Source: JAIRQX01 sp031556255 (lineage in GTDB: Bacteria > Chrysiogenota > Deferribacteres > Deferribacterales > JAISNW01). Taken from it: a stretch of DNA of 53,975 nt. The notes under the pieces are model-generated. The model worked only from the letters and a program-made list of their open reading frames with translations. It did not search any database and had not been told where the DNA came from. Made by a program: the position numbers and the translations under genes. The DNA lies in NCBI GenBank assembly GCA_031556255.1, contig JAVBTI010000006.1, positions 1 to 53,975 of the forward strand, written 5' to 3'. Positions 7,204 to 15,779 of the stretch are shown piece after piece (position 1 is the stretch's first letter; every line of letters begins with the position of its first letter).

Positions 7204-7218
7204 GACTGTCCATAAGGT

Positions 7219-7253
7219 GGATTGCTTTGTCGCTGTTCTCCCCGCAATGATGT
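7219..7253 (-). repeat. Interspersed repeat of the CATTGCGGGGAG...AAGCAATCC type
   Basis: Read on the minus strand, the segment begins TCATTGCGGGGAGAACAG and ends AAAGCAATCC. This resembles the widespread bacterial intergenic repeat of the form TCATTGCGAGGAGCGAAG...AAGCAATC. A shorter relative lies at 26207-26240. Confidence 0.5.
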
Positions 7254-7323
7254 GCAAAGGAGTTCCGCCCTCCGGGAAATGAATTAATTACGAATTATTA
7301 TAAATAATACAGGGGTGTTTATT

Positions 7324-9552
7324 ATGTCTAAGGTTTACGACAGTTTTAATTTTCCTTCGGTGACAGTGGAAGCCGCGGGCACGATGGGGCTCACGGCGGA
7401 CGAATATGCGCGGGCCTGCGAGATACTCGGACGCACGCCGAATTATATCGAGCTGGGCTGCGTCTCCGCCATGTGGAGTGAACATTGCAGCTACAAATCC
7501 AGCCGTATACATCTGAAAAAGCTCCCCACCACGGGAAAAGACGTTGTCTACGGCCCCGGCGAGAACGCCGGCGTGGTGCGTATCGACGGCGACATGTGCG
7601 CCTGTTTCAAGGTGGAGAGCCACAACCACCCATCTTTTATAGACCCTTTCCACGGCGCGGCCACCGGTGTCGGCGGTATCCTGCGGGACGTGTTTACGAT
7701 GGGTGCGCGGCCGGTTGCGGCGATGAATTCCCTCCGTTTCGGCACCACCACGTATTCCCGGACTCCAGCTCTTCTGAAAGGCGTCGTGGAGGGGATAGCA
7801 CATTACGGCAATTGCTTTGGCGTCCCCACTGTGGGCGGCGAGATTGCGTTTCATCCCAGTTATGCCATGAACCCACTGGTAAACGCCTTTGTCTTCGGCC
7901 TCGTGAAAGAGGATAAAATATTTACCGCCAAGGCGAGCGGCCTCGGGAACCCTGTCATATATATCGGCGCAAAAACCGGCCGGGACGGCATTCACGGCGC
8001 CACGATGGCCTCCGAGGAGTTTAACGAGGGCAGCGAGAAGAAACGTCCTAAAACTCAGATCGGTGACCCTTTCAAAGAAAAACTTCTCTTTGAAGCCTGC
8101 CTTGAGCTCATGGGCACGGACGTGCTTGTGGGTATTCAGGATATGGGCGCCGCAGGGCTGACCAGTTCGTCGTTTGAGATGGCGGGCAGGGCAGGTTCCG
8201 GCGTAGTCATGCACCTTGACCGGGTGCCCATGCGCGAAGAAGGGATGAACCCCTATGAAATCATGCTTTCCGAATCCCAGGAGCGTATGCTTCTTGTGGC
8301 GAAAAAAGGGCGGGAAGAGGAAATTATAAAAACAGTGCATAAATGGGATCTGGACGCGGCCGTTATCGGAAGTGTCACGGATGATGGCTATGTGCGTCTT
8401 TTCTGGAACGGAGAGGAGGTGGCTACCGTGCCTGCCGCGCCCCTGGCTGATGGAGCGCCGCTGTACGACCGCCCGCACAAACGCCCTGTTTGGCTGGACG
8501 ATGTGGCGAATTTTGATCAGTCCACTATCCCCGTGCCGGATCTGGAAGGCGCCTTCCTGCGTCTGCTTTCAGACCCGACCATAGCCGGCAAGCGCTGGGT
8601 GTGGGAACAGTACGACCATATGGTACAGCTGGGCACCGTGTCATTGCCCGGGAGCGACGCTGCGTTAGTCCGACTGCCTGAAGGGACAAAGGGAGTGGCT
8701 ATGTCCTCCGACTGCAACGGCCGCTATTGCTATTTAAACCCTCGGGAAGGAGCTAAACACGCCGTGGCGGAATCCGCCCGCAATGTGGCAGCCAGCGGTG
8801 CAAGACCGGTGGCGCTCACAAACTGCCTTAACTTCGGTAACCCGGAAAAGCCGGACATCATGTACCAGCTCGTAGAGGCAATCGAAGGCATCGGCGAAGC
8901 AAGCCGTGCGCTGAACGCCCCCGTGGTGAGCGGGAACGTCAGCCTCTATAATGAAACAGAAGGGAAAGCGATCTTCCCGACCCCTATAATAGTGATGGTA
9001 GGGGTGATGGACGACGTATCCAAACGTCTGGAGTCGTTCTTCAAAAAAGAAGGGAACCGTATCCTCTTTCTGGGTGAACTTCCGGATAAAATAGATGCAA
9101 GCCACTATCTGGAAGTAATCCACGGTAAAGTGGCGGGCGCTGTGCCTTCCGTAAAGCTGAACTTCCAGAAAAACCTGTTCGCGGTTATAAAGGAAGGGGC
9201 GGCGGCCGGAGTCATCGAATCGGCGCACGATCTCGCTGAAGGTGGATTGGCAGTTGCGATTTTTGAAATGGGGACCAAAAATAAGATGGGTGCGGACGTA
9301 AAACTTCCTGCCGCAGGCAGGGCGGATGCCATGCTGTTCGGCGAAACCCCCGCGATGCTGCTTGAAGTAGCCCCGGCCAGCGCCGAAGCGGTAAAAAAAC
9401 TTTGTGCTGAATATAGCGTGCCCTGCCTGGATATAGGCGCCACGGGAGGCAAAGATGTCAAAATTGCCTGTGGTACTCTGCCCGCTCTGAATGTGGGTAT
9501 TGAAAAAGCTTTGGCTTTGTATGAAAAGGTTATTCCTGAAATGGTGAAGTAA
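7324..9552 (+). CDS. purL: Phosphoribosylformylglycinamidine synthase, PurL subunit
   Basis: This is the 742-residue small-type PurL, which uses ATP and ammonia from PurQ to make FGAM. Visible landmarks are WSEHCSYKSSR near residue 50, the catalytic-histidine region FKVESHNHPSFIDPFHGAATG, GVGGILRDVFTMGARP, and DMGAAGLTSSSFEMA, plus a second half-repeat (VAESARNVAASGARPVAL, SGNVSLYNE). I choose ATG 7324 because AGGGG lies eight bases upstream; an in-frame GTG at 7315 overlaps that site. The stop overlaps the purF start (TAATG). The purL leader carries three different repeat elements between 7006 and 7260, so it may have its own transcript rather than reading through from purQ. Confidence 0.95.
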   Translation: MSKVYDSFNFPSVTVEAAGTMGLTADEYARACEILGRTPNYIELGCVSAMWSEHCSYKSSRIHLKKLPTTGKDVVYGPGENAGVVRIDGDMCACFKVESHNHPSFIDPFHGAATGVGGILRDVFTMGARPVAAMNSLRFGTTTYSRTPALLKGVVEGIAHYGNCFGVPTVGGEIAFHPSYAMNPLVNAFVFGLVKEDKIFTAKASGLGNPVIYIGAKTGRDGIHGATMASEEFNEGSEKKRPKTQIGDPFKEKLLFEACLELMGTDVLVGIQDMGAAGLTSSSFEMAGRAGSGVVMHLDRVPMREEGMNPYEIMLSESQERMLLVAKKGREEEIIKTVHKWDLDAAVIGSVTDDGYVRLFWNGEEVATVPAAPLADGAPLYDRPHKRPVWLDDVANFDQSTIPVPDLEGAFLRLLSDPTIAGKRWVWEQYDHMVQLGTVSLPGSDAALVRLPEGTKGVAMSSDCNGRYCYLNPREGAKHAVAESARNVAASGARPVALTNCLNFGNPEKPDIMYQLVEAIEGIGEASRALNAPVVSGNVSLYNETEGKAIFPTPIIVMVGVMDDVSKRLESFFKKEGNRILFLGELPDKIDASHYLEVIHGKVAGAVPSVKLNFQKNLFAVIKEGAAAGVIESAHDLAEGGLAVAIFEMGTKNKMGADVKLPAAGRADAMLFGETPAMLLEVAPASAEAVKKLCAEYSVPCLDIGATGGKDVKIACGTLPALNVGIEKALALYEKVIPEMVK

Positions 9553-10880
9553 TGGTAGGAATCTACGGGACAGCCGATGCGGCGCGGATAAGCTATCTTT
9601 GCCTGTACGCTTTGCAGCACAGAGGGCAGGAGGGGTCCGGCATCGCCACCGGCGACGGCGAAGCTATACATCTGCATAAGGCTGGCGGCCAGGTGTCTGA
9701 TATATACAAGGAAAGGGTGTTCCCTTCGCTGAAAGGCCACCTGGCTATAGGAAATAATAAATACAGCACTGAGAAGGACCGGCATGAGCGAAACCTGCTT
9801 CCCCTTGTGGCGGAACTGACTTTCGGACAGCTTGCGATTTCATTCAGCGGGGCGCTCATGTCCGATAAAGACCGCAAAGAGCTGGTGGAGTCCGGGGCAA
9901 TATTCACAACCTCTTCCGACAGCGAAGTGCTGCTGCACCTTATCGCGCGCAAAAGTTCGAAAATGAAACTGGAAGACGCGGTGGTGGATACCCTTAAACA
10001 TATTAAAGGTGCCTACTCCGCCATGTTCATGACGGCGGACAGGATAATTGCCGCCCGCGACCCGAACGGTTTCAAGCCGCTTATTTTAGGTGTAATCGGC
10101 GGCGTACATGTGCTTGTGAGTGAGTCGGCGGCACTTGATCTGCTCGGCGCGGAGTTTGTGCGCGAGGTGGAGCCGGGAGAAGTTCTTGTTATCGGACGGG
10201 ACGGCGCCGGAACATATGCAAATATCGGCAAAAGTAAGCTCAGCCCATGTATATTCGAATATGTCTACACCGCCCGGCCTGATTCCGTAATGTTCGGGCA
10301 TTCGGTGTACGAGGTGCGCAAAGAGTGCGGGTACAGGCTGGCAAGCCAGACACGGGTGGATGCGGATATTGTGGTTCCTGTGCCCGACTCAGGGATAGCC
10401 GCCGCCATAGGTTACTCTCAGGGTTCAGGCTTGCCGTTCGAGCTTGGTATTATCCGTAACCACTACGTGGGGAGGACTTTCATACGCCCTGCGCAGGATA
10501 TCCGCAATTTCGGGGTAAAGGTCAAACTGAATCCCGTGAAACGCATCATAAAAGGAAAGCGGCTTGTGGTGGTGGACGATTCAATCGTGCGCGGCACCAC
10601 ATGCCAGCAGATAGTGCAGATGCTGAAAGAGGCGGGCGCCAAGGAAGTACATATGCGCATAGCTTCGCCGCAGGTCTTTTTTCCCTGTAAATACGGCATA
10701 GATATACCGTCTAAGGATGACCTGATCGCCAACCGGCACTCGCTGGACGGGATCAGGCAGTTTATCGGCGCGGATTCGCTGGGGTTCATATCCCTGGATA
10801 ACCTTATCAACGCTGTCGGCGATGCAAATCATTGCAGCGCCTGTTTTTCCGGCGACTACCCGCTGAAGGAAGAAGTATAA
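9552..10880 (+). CDS. purF: Amidophosphoribosyltransferase-like PurF lacking the catalytic cysteine
   Basis: PurF makes phosphoribosylamine from PRPP using ammonia released from glutamine by an N-terminal cysteine. The phosphoribosyltransferase part is complete: PVPDSGIAAAIGYS, RNHYVGRTFIRP and the PRPP loop RLVVVDDSIVRGTT. The four Fe-S cysteines also look present (SPCIFEY, FPCKYG, HCSAC). The glutaminase part begins MVGIYGTADAA where the family reads MCGIVGIYG. An in-frame stop lies five codons upstream, so no cysteine can be added. Other glutamine-site positions also differ: the arginine of RYST is lysine (KYST, residues 70-73) and the Asn-Gly of HNG is SFSG (97-100). The aspartate region SSDSE remains. 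It probably works with free ammonia, or another purF exists elsewhere. It overlaps purL by one base and terC by one. Confidence 0.88.
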   Translation: MVGIYGTADAARISYLCLYALQHRGQEGSGIATGDGEAIHLHKAGGQVSDIYKERVFPSLKGHLAIGNNKYSTEKDRHERNLLPLVAELTFGQLAISFSGALMSDKDRKELVESGAIFTTSSDSEVLLHLIARKSSKMKLEDAVVDTLKHIKGAYSAMFMTADRIIAARDPNGFKPLILGVIGGVHVLVSESAALDLLGAEFVREVEPGEVLVIGRDGAGTYANIGKSKLSPCIFEYVYTARPDSVMFGHSVYEVRKECGYRLASQTRVDADIVVPVPDSGIAAAIGYSQGSGLPFELGIIRNHYVGRTFIRPAQDIRNFGVKVKLNPVKRIIKGKRLVVVDDSIVRGTTCQQIVQMLKEAGAKEVHMRIASPQVFFPCKYGIDIPSKDDLIANRHSLDGIRQFIGADSLGFISLDNLINAVGDANHCSACFSGDYPLKEEV

Positions 10881-11605
10881 TGATGGAACTGTTGACCAGT
10901 CCGGAAGCCTGGACAGCCCTTATCACCCTTTCCACGCTTGAAATAGTGCTGGGGGTGGACAATCTCGTGATGATAGCGATCCTTGTGAGCGCCCTGCCGG
11001 CCAAAAGGCAGCCCATAGCCCGCAGCCTGGGGATAGGTTTTGCTCTTTTAACACGGGTCTGCCTGCTGTTTACCATGTCGTGGCTTGCAAGCCTGACGAA
11101 ACCGCTTTTTTTTATCAGCGCGCACCCTTTTTCCATACGTGACCTTGTGATGCTTGTGGGGGGGGCTTTCCTGCTCTATAAAGGGGCGAAAGAACTCCTC
11201 GAGATGCGTCACCCTGACCATGTCCGCGAGGCAAAGGCGCTCAAAGGCGGTATGGCTATAGTTATAGCCCAAATAGGAATTTTTGATATAGTATTCTCCC
11301 TAGATTCTGTGATAACTGCCGTGGGCATGTCGAACCAACTGCCTATTATGGTCACCGCCATATGCATTGCAATGGCTGTGATGCTGTTTGCATCCGGGCC
11401 GGTTATAAAGGTGCTGGACAAATATATGTCCATAAAGGTGCTGGCGCTGTGCTTCCTGATTATCGTGGGTATTATGCTTGTGCTGAGCGGATTCAGCATG
11501 CATATACCGAAAGGATATATTTACACGGCAATGGCGTTTTCTGCGTTTGTGGAGTTTATGATTATATGGATTAATAAAAGCCGCGCCAAAACGCCTACAG
11601 CTTAG
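10880..11605 (+). CDS. TerC/Alx family integral membrane protein
   Basis: A 241-residue inner-membrane protein with about seven hydrophobic segments. It carries the two TerC signature stretches with buried acidic residues, EIVLGVDNLVMIAI near residue 20 and FDIVFSLDSVITAVGMS near residue 140. Characterised relatives in the TerC/Alx/MeeF group export manganese, some helping to metallate secreted enzymes; older annotations link TerC to tellurite resistance. The start is the ATG overlapping the purF stop (TAATG), with GAAGGA upstream, so it is translated with the purine genes. A role in purine metabolism is not evident, and the pairing may only be transcriptional. Confidence 0.85.
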   Translation: MMELLTSPEAWTALITLSTLEIVLGVDNLVMIAILVSALPAKRQPIARSLGIGFALLTRVCLLFTMSWLASLTKPLFFISAHPFSIRDLVMLVGGAFLLYKGAKELLEMRHPDHVREAKALKGGMAIVIAQIGIFDIVFSLDSVITAVGMSNQLPIMVTAICIAMAVMLFASGPVIKVLDKYMSIKVLALCFLIIVGIMLVLSGFSMHIPKGYIYTAMAFSAFVEFMIIWINKSRAKTPTA

Positions 11606-11616
11606 AATATGGTTCA

Positions 11617-11776
11617 GGTAGATGCCGGATTGGGATAAACCGTGATATGGGCCGATATGTCGTTGTTTTTTAAAAGCCGGGCCTCATTTCATAACCCCAT
11701 ACATATATGAGGATTGCCGACCGAAGCGGTAACGGAGCTATGCGCACGCATCACAGGCCGCGACAATCCGGCACCT
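11617..11776. repeat. Palindromic element, diverged copy in reverse orientation
   Basis: This fills the 233-base gap after terC. Outer arms TGCCGGATTG (11623-11632) and CAATCCGGCA (11764-11773) pair exactly, and AGGT/ACCT extends them past a bulge. Read on the minus strand from about 11760, the inside begins GGCCTGTGATGCGTGCGCA and continues to AATCCTCAT. That matches the left half of the repeat at 43938 (GGCTTGTGATGCGGGCGCA...AATCCTCAT). Confidence 0.55.
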
Positions 11777-11786
11777 AAAATAAGGA

Positions 11787-11815
11787 TTGACAAAGTTGCA
11801 TCCTTTCACTATTAA
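11787..11815 (+). promoter_or_regulatory. Promoter of the yceD-rpmF-plsX operon
   Basis: A perfect TTGACA (11787-11792), 17 bases, then TATTAA (11810-11815). The start of yceD at 11839 follows with AGGAG in between. Confidence 0.7.
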
Positions 11816-11838
11816 TATATCCCTTTAGGAGTTTTTTC

Positions 11839-12336
11839 GTGAAGATATACTACGACGGTATTGAAAACGATCAGCTCGACGTTTCAAGGGCTTTCAGCTT
11901 CGAAGAGGACGGCGAGCTGATTCAGATAGAGAGTTTTGCAGGCGTCCTTTTCAAAATAGACGGGATGTACTTTCTGCGCGGCGAAATGAAATTTGAACTG
12001 CACTGCTCCTGCGACCGTTGTGCGGAACCGGCTGTTATAAGGCTGAAGCACAGCGTGGAAGTGGGTGTGGAACCGGGCGGGAAATCCGCGGCCGGTGCTG
12101 AGCCCGAATATGAAATGACGGACGACGACGGAGACATATACACCACCGATCCCGAATACATCGATCTGGACGAGATATTGCGTCAGGAAGCAATCCTGCA
12201 GCTCCCGGCCAAACGGCTCTGCCGGTCGGACTGTAAGGGTGAAAATATAGAAGAACACGGCAGTTGCGATGATGAAGCCAAGGAGACTCCGTTAAAAGAG
12301 CTGTCTTCATTAAAGCAAAAGCTGAAGGAGAAATAG
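11839..12336 (+). CDS. yceD: YceD/DUF177 family protein
   Basis: A 165-residue member of the DUF177 family, which is almost always encoded directly upstream of rpmF. In plants and some bacteria the family has been linked to 23S rRNA accumulation. The metal-site cysteines typical of the family are visible as HCSCDRCAEP near residue 57 and a second group LCRSDCKGE near residue 133. An acidic middle (EYEMTDDDGDIY) precedes the conserved DLDEILRQEAILQLP. The start is GTG with TTTAGGAG eight bases upstream. It ends three bases before rpmF and is the first gene of the lipid-synthesis operon, under the TTGACA promoter at 11787. Confidence 0.88.
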   Translation: MKIYYDGIENDQLDVSRAFSFEEDGELIQIESFAGVLFKIDGMYFLRGEMKFELHCSCDRCAEPAVIRLKHSVEVGVEPGGKSAAGAEPEYEMTDDDGDIYTTDPEYIDLDEILRQEAILQLPAKRLCRSDCKGENIEEHGSCDDEAKETPLKELSSLKQKLKEK

Positions 12337-12339
12337 ACG

Positions 12340-12522
12340 ATGGGTAACCCGAAACACAAGGTCACTAAATCAAAGCGCAACAACCGCCGCAGCCATGACC
12401 ATGCGGAAATACTTGCTGCCGGCAAATGCGCGCAGTGCGGCGAATTGAAACAGGCTCACACTGTGTGCCCCGCATGTGGCTACTATGACAAACGTGAAGT
12501 AGTTAAGAAAAAAGAACTGTAA
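12340..12522 (+). CDS. rpmF: 50S ribosomal protein L32
   Basis: A 60-residue basic ribosomal protein. The N-terminus GNPKHKVTKSKRNNRRSHDH and the zinc ribbon C-AQ-C ... C-PA-C (residues 30-46) are diagnostic of the zinc-binding form of L32. It lies three bases after yceD and six before plsX, the standard order. Confidence 0.96.
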   Translation: MGNPKHKVTKSKRNNRRSHDHAEILAAGKCAQCGELKQAHTVCPACGYYDKREVVKKKEL

Positions 12523-12528
12523 AACTTT

Positions 12529-13638
12529 ATGAAAATTGCTATTGACGCTATGGGCGGAGATCACGCCCCCGCCAGTATCATTGCGGGAGCGGTGGCCGCG
12601 GTCAAAGAGTATGACACAAACGTCATTCTGGTTGGCCAGGAGCCTGTTGTGCGGGCGGAGCTTGAAAAGATACTGCCTGGAGGCGACCCGCGGATATCAA
12701 TACAGCACGCCGAGCAGGTCGTCAATATGGACGATATTCCTTCGCAAATTGTGCGGGGAAAGCGCCAGTCATCTCTTCATGTGGGGCTGAGGCTTGTCAA
12801 AGAGGGTACCGCTTCGGCATTCTACAGCGCGGGTAATACTGGCGCGGTGATGGCTACGGCGATACTTACTCTGCGTACTCTGGAGGGTATTGACAGGCCG
12901 GCCATCGCCACTGTGCTTCCGTCCATGAAGGGCTACTCCGTTATGATAGACGTAGGCGCCAACGTGGACAGCAAGTCGGAGAATTATCTCCATTTTGCCA
13001 TTATGGGTTCCGCATACGCAAAGAGCGTTCTGCATGTCGAAAACCCCACTGTCGGCCTCCTTAGCATCGGCGAGGAAGACGTCAAAGGCAACGAGGTCAC
13101 CAAAACGGTTTTTTCCCTCCTCAAAAAGTGCAAAGCAATAAATTTCACAGGGAACATAGAGGCTAAGGAGATCTACAAAGGCAAAGTAGACGTTATAGTC
13201 TGCGACGGCTTTGTAGGCAATATTGCTCTCAAAACCAGCGAGGCCGTGGCGCTGTTTGCCACATCCCTCTTGAAAGAGGAGCTGTCGCGCAGCGTGGTTT
13301 CCAAACTGGGAGCTCTTCTGATGCTTTCAGGGCTTAAGCGGTTCAAAAAGCGTGTGAATTATGAAGAGTACGGCGGTGCCCCGCTTCTGGGTGTGGGCGG
13401 CGTATGCATAATAGGCCATGGCAGCTCCAGCGCCTTCGCGGTGAAGAACGCCGTCCGTGTCGCGCTGGAGATGATCGGGCATAATATAAACCAATCCATT
13501 GAAACCGATGTGAAAAGCTCGTTCAAACTTCTGAAAGAGGTGGAAGAAGAGAGTGGAATCATTGGTTTCGTTAAATCCCATGTCAAAGACCTTTTCGGCG
13601 GCAAGGAAGAAAAGGACGGAGATAAGCATCAGAATTGA
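12529..13638 (+). CDS. plsX: Phosphate acyltransferase PlsX
   Basis: PlsX converts acyl-ACP and phosphate to acyl-phosphate, the substrate for PlsY in phospholipid synthesis. The N-terminus IAIDAMGGDHAP and the internal SAGNTGAVMATA, DVGANVDSK and VCDGFVGNIALK are family motifs. At 369 residues it is slightly longer than usual, with a charged tail (LFGGKEEKDGDKHQN). It follows rpmF closely, with only a weak ribosome-binding site visible, so coupling to rpmF translation is likely. The next gene, fabH, begins after a 239-base GC-rich gap. Confidence 0.95.
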   Translation: MKIAIDAMGGDHAPASIIAGAVAAVKEYDTNVILVGQEPVVRAELEKILPGGDPRISIQHAEQVVNMDDIPSQIVRGKRQSSLHVGLRLVKEGTASAFYSAGNTGAVMATAILTLRTLEGIDRPAIATVLPSMKGYSVMIDVGANVDSKSENYLHFAIMGSAYAKSVLHVENPTVGLLSIGEEDVKGNEVTKTVFSLLKKCKAINFTGNIEAKEIYKGKVDVIVCDGFVGNIALKTSEAVALFATSLLKEELSRSVVSKLGALLMLSGLKRFKKRVNYEEYGGAPLLGVGGVCIIGHGSSSAFAVKNAVRVALEMIGHNINQSIETDVKSSFKLLKEVEEESGIIGFVKSHVKDLFGGKEEKDGDKHQN

Positions 13639-13877
13639 GCCTGTTAACCATTCCCCAATGGGGAGTCGAATCTGCTTTTGACGGATTCGGAGGGGGTAGG
13701 TACCAAAGGCACGCTCACGGAGCAATCCGCAGCAGAATCACGTTTCTGCGAAGGACGCGCAGTGCGGGCGGCGGAGGCGCGGGAGAATTTGCCGCACCCG
13801 GACCGGAGGCGCCGCACACGGCATATTTATTGATATGTGTTTATGCAAATAAACATGAATTTAAGGTAACTGAGTAG
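13639..13877 (+). other. GC-rich structured gap between plsX and fabH, possible diverged hairpin array
   Basis: No gene is visible. Several inverted repeats occur: TCCCC-AAT-GGGGA near 13651, CGAATC/GATTCG spanning 13667-13689, and CTGCG-AAGGACG-CGCAG at 13746-13762. The order (a CCCC/GGGG hairpin, a second hairpin, then a GGAGGGGG tract and later GGA-containing loops) recalls the arrays at 5911 and 43282. Only one clear A-N-GGA loop is seen, so homology is uncertain. Confidence 0.3.
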
Positions 13878-14855
13878 ATGGTGTATTCGAGAATTATCGG
13901 CACGGGGACGTACTTCCCCGAGAAGGTTTTAACAAACGCCGATCTGATGAAGATGGTTGACACTGATGACAACTGGATCGTAGAGCGCACGGGGATACGT
14001 GCGAGACATATATCGGCCAGAAACGAGCCCACCTCCGAGATGGCGTATAAAGCCACCAAAGAGGCGCTTGACATGGCCGGGGTGAAAGCTTCGGAGATAG
14101 ACGGAATAATTTTTCCCACAATCTCACCGGATTATACACTGCCGTGTGCGGCGGCTGTACTGGGGCACAGACTGGGGATTTCCGGCCCCTTCGCGTTCGA
14201 CCTGAACGCGGCATGCACCGGTTTTGTCTACTCTCTCAGCATCGCGGACGCGCTTATCAAGAGCGGGCAGTACAAGACTATTCTTATTGCCGCCGGCGAA
14301 AGGCTTTCCACCATGACAAACTATAAAGACCGGAGTACCTGTATACTTTTCGGTGACGGTGCCGGCGCGGCCCTTATCCGGGCGGACTCGAAACCTGGTG
14401 TGCGCAGCTACAACATGTATGCGGACGGCACGCACGGAGATCTGCTCTATATGCACGGCATGGGCTCCACATACCTCGCCAACAGGGACACAATGAATCT
14501 CGACGAAGAGATGATCGTCATGAAGGGGAATGATGTGTTTAAACTGGCCGTGCGGGCCATGTCCGACGCGTCGGTGGAGGCCCTCGGGAAGAGCGGCCTG
14601 AATGCGGAAGATATAAACTTCGTCGTGCCGCATCAGGCTAATTTGCGCATAGTGGAAGCCGTGGCCAAACGGCTGGAAGTAGGTATGGACAGGGTGCTTA
14701 TAAACCTTGACCGCCGGGGGAACTGTTCCTCGCCGACAATACCCACAGCTCTCGACGAAGGGATTCGCTCCGGTAAAGTGAAGTTCGGTGACAACATACT
14801 GATGGCGGCCTTCGGCGGCGGTATGAGCTGGGGCGCGGCAGTAATTACACTGTAG
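13878..14855 (+). CDS. fabH: 3-oxoacyl-[ACP] synthase III
   Basis: FabH starts fatty-acid synthesis by condensing acetyl-CoA (or another primer) with malonyl-ACP. The 325 residues include the catalytic cysteine in NAACTGFVYSL, the histidine in PHQANLRI and the asparagine in RRGNCSSPTIPTAL, so the Cys-His-Asn triad is intact. The N-terminal TGTYFPEKVLTNADL and DDNWIVERTGIRARH are typical. It lies ten bases before fabD, within the fab cluster. Confidence 0.96.
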   Translation: MVYSRIIGTGTYFPEKVLTNADLMKMVDTDDNWIVERTGIRARHISARNEPTSEMAYKATKEALDMAGVKASEIDGIIFPTISPDYTLPCAAAVLGHRLGISGPFAFDLNAACTGFVYSLSIADALIKSGQYKTILIAAGERLSTMTNYKDRSTCILFGDGAGAALIRADSKPGVRSYNMYADGTHGDLLYMHGMGSTYLANRDTMNLDEEMIVMKGNDVFKLAVRAMSDASVEALGKSGLNAEDINFVVPHQANLRIVEAVAKRLEVGMDRVLINLDRRGNCSSPTIPTALDEGIRSGKVKFGDNILMAAFGGGMSWGAAVITL

Positions 14856-14864
14856 AGGTGTTAT

Positions 14865-15779
14865 ATGTCAACAGCAGTTGTTTTTCCCGGCCAAGGGTCT
14901 CAGATAGTGGGGATGGGATCGGATTTGCTTTCCACCTCCGCAAAAGCGTTGCTGGAACAGGCCGACGGAGCGCTGGAGTATCCACTTACAAAAATAATGT
15001 TCGGCGGCCCGGAAGAGGAACTCAGGCTTACGCAAAATACCCAGCCGGCTTTGCTGGCGCACAGTATTGCGCTATGGTCGCTTATAAAAGATAAGATAAA
15101 ACCCGCGTATTTTGCCGGTCACTCCCTCGGGGAATACACGGCGCTGGTGGCGGCGGGCGGCATCGGTTTTGCAGATGCGGTGAAAGCTGTGCATAACCGG
15201 GGCAAATTCATGCAGGAAGCCGTGCCTGTGGGTACCGGCGGTATGATGGCCGTACTGGGCGCAGCGGACGCCGACGTGGAAACTGTGTGCAAAGAGATTT
15301 CAACACCGGAAGGTGTGGTGGAGCCTGCCAACTATAATTCCGACGGGCAGATCGTCGTGGCGGGGCATGTGGCGGCGCTGGAAAAGTTTGCCGCCCTTAT
15401 GAAAGAGCGCGGTGCAAAAAGGATAATTCCTCTGCCGGTGAGTGCTCCCTTCCACTGTTCGCTTATGAAGCCGGCCCAGAAACGAATGGCGGACTATCTG
15501 GATGGAATAAGAATATCCCCGCTGGCTATACCGGTGGTGAACAATGTAGATGCTCGTGAGGAGAGCAGCCCCGCAGATGTGAAAGACGCGCTTATCCGTC
15601 AGATGTCCGGCGCCGTGCGCTGGACACAGGCTGTAAAGATGCTGATAAGCCTGGGTGTGACAAGGTTTGTCGAGGTCGGAGCGGGTGCAGTCCTTAGCGG
15701 TTTAATTAAAAAAATTGACAGAAATATTTCTTGCGTTAATATCTCTGTTATTGATGATTTAAAAAAGGTGGACAGGTGA
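14865..15779 (+). CDS. fabD: Malonyl-CoA:ACP transacylase
   Basis: FabD loads malonyl groups from CoA onto ACP. The N-terminal FPGQGSQIVGMG, the nucleophile serine in GHSLGEYTAL and the histidine in PVSAPFHCSLM are all present; length is 304 residues. GAGGTG precedes the ATG by five bases. Its stop overlaps the GTG start of fabG by four bases. Confidence 0.96.
   Translation: MSTAVVFPGQGSQIVGMGSDLLSTSAKALLEQADGALEYPLTKIMFGGPEEELRLTQNTQPALLAHSIALWSLIKDKIKPAYFAGHSLGEYTALVAAGGIGFADAVKAVHNRGKFMQEAVPVGTGGMMAVLGAADADVETVCKEISTPEGVVEPANYNSDGQIVVAGHVAALEKFAALMKERGAKRIIPLPVSAPFHCSLMKPAQKRMADYLDGIRISPLAIPVVNNVDAREESSPADVKDALIRQMSGAVRWTQAVKMLISLGVTRFVEVGAGAVLSGLIKKIDRNISCVNISVIDDLKKVDR

Noticed and set aside
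7288..8478. Long minus-strand open frame (396 codons) opposite purL
   Set aside because: It is a shadow of purL: the translation is rich in His, Arg and Gly with no family motif, and purL is unmistakable.
10880..11605. Tellurite-resistance determinant
   Set aside because: Only a TerC-family protein is present, with no other ter genes; a metal-export role is more likely.
13635..13877. 80-codon open frame between plsX and fabH
   Set aside because: Arg/Gly-rich translation through inverted repeats; no ribosome-binding site.
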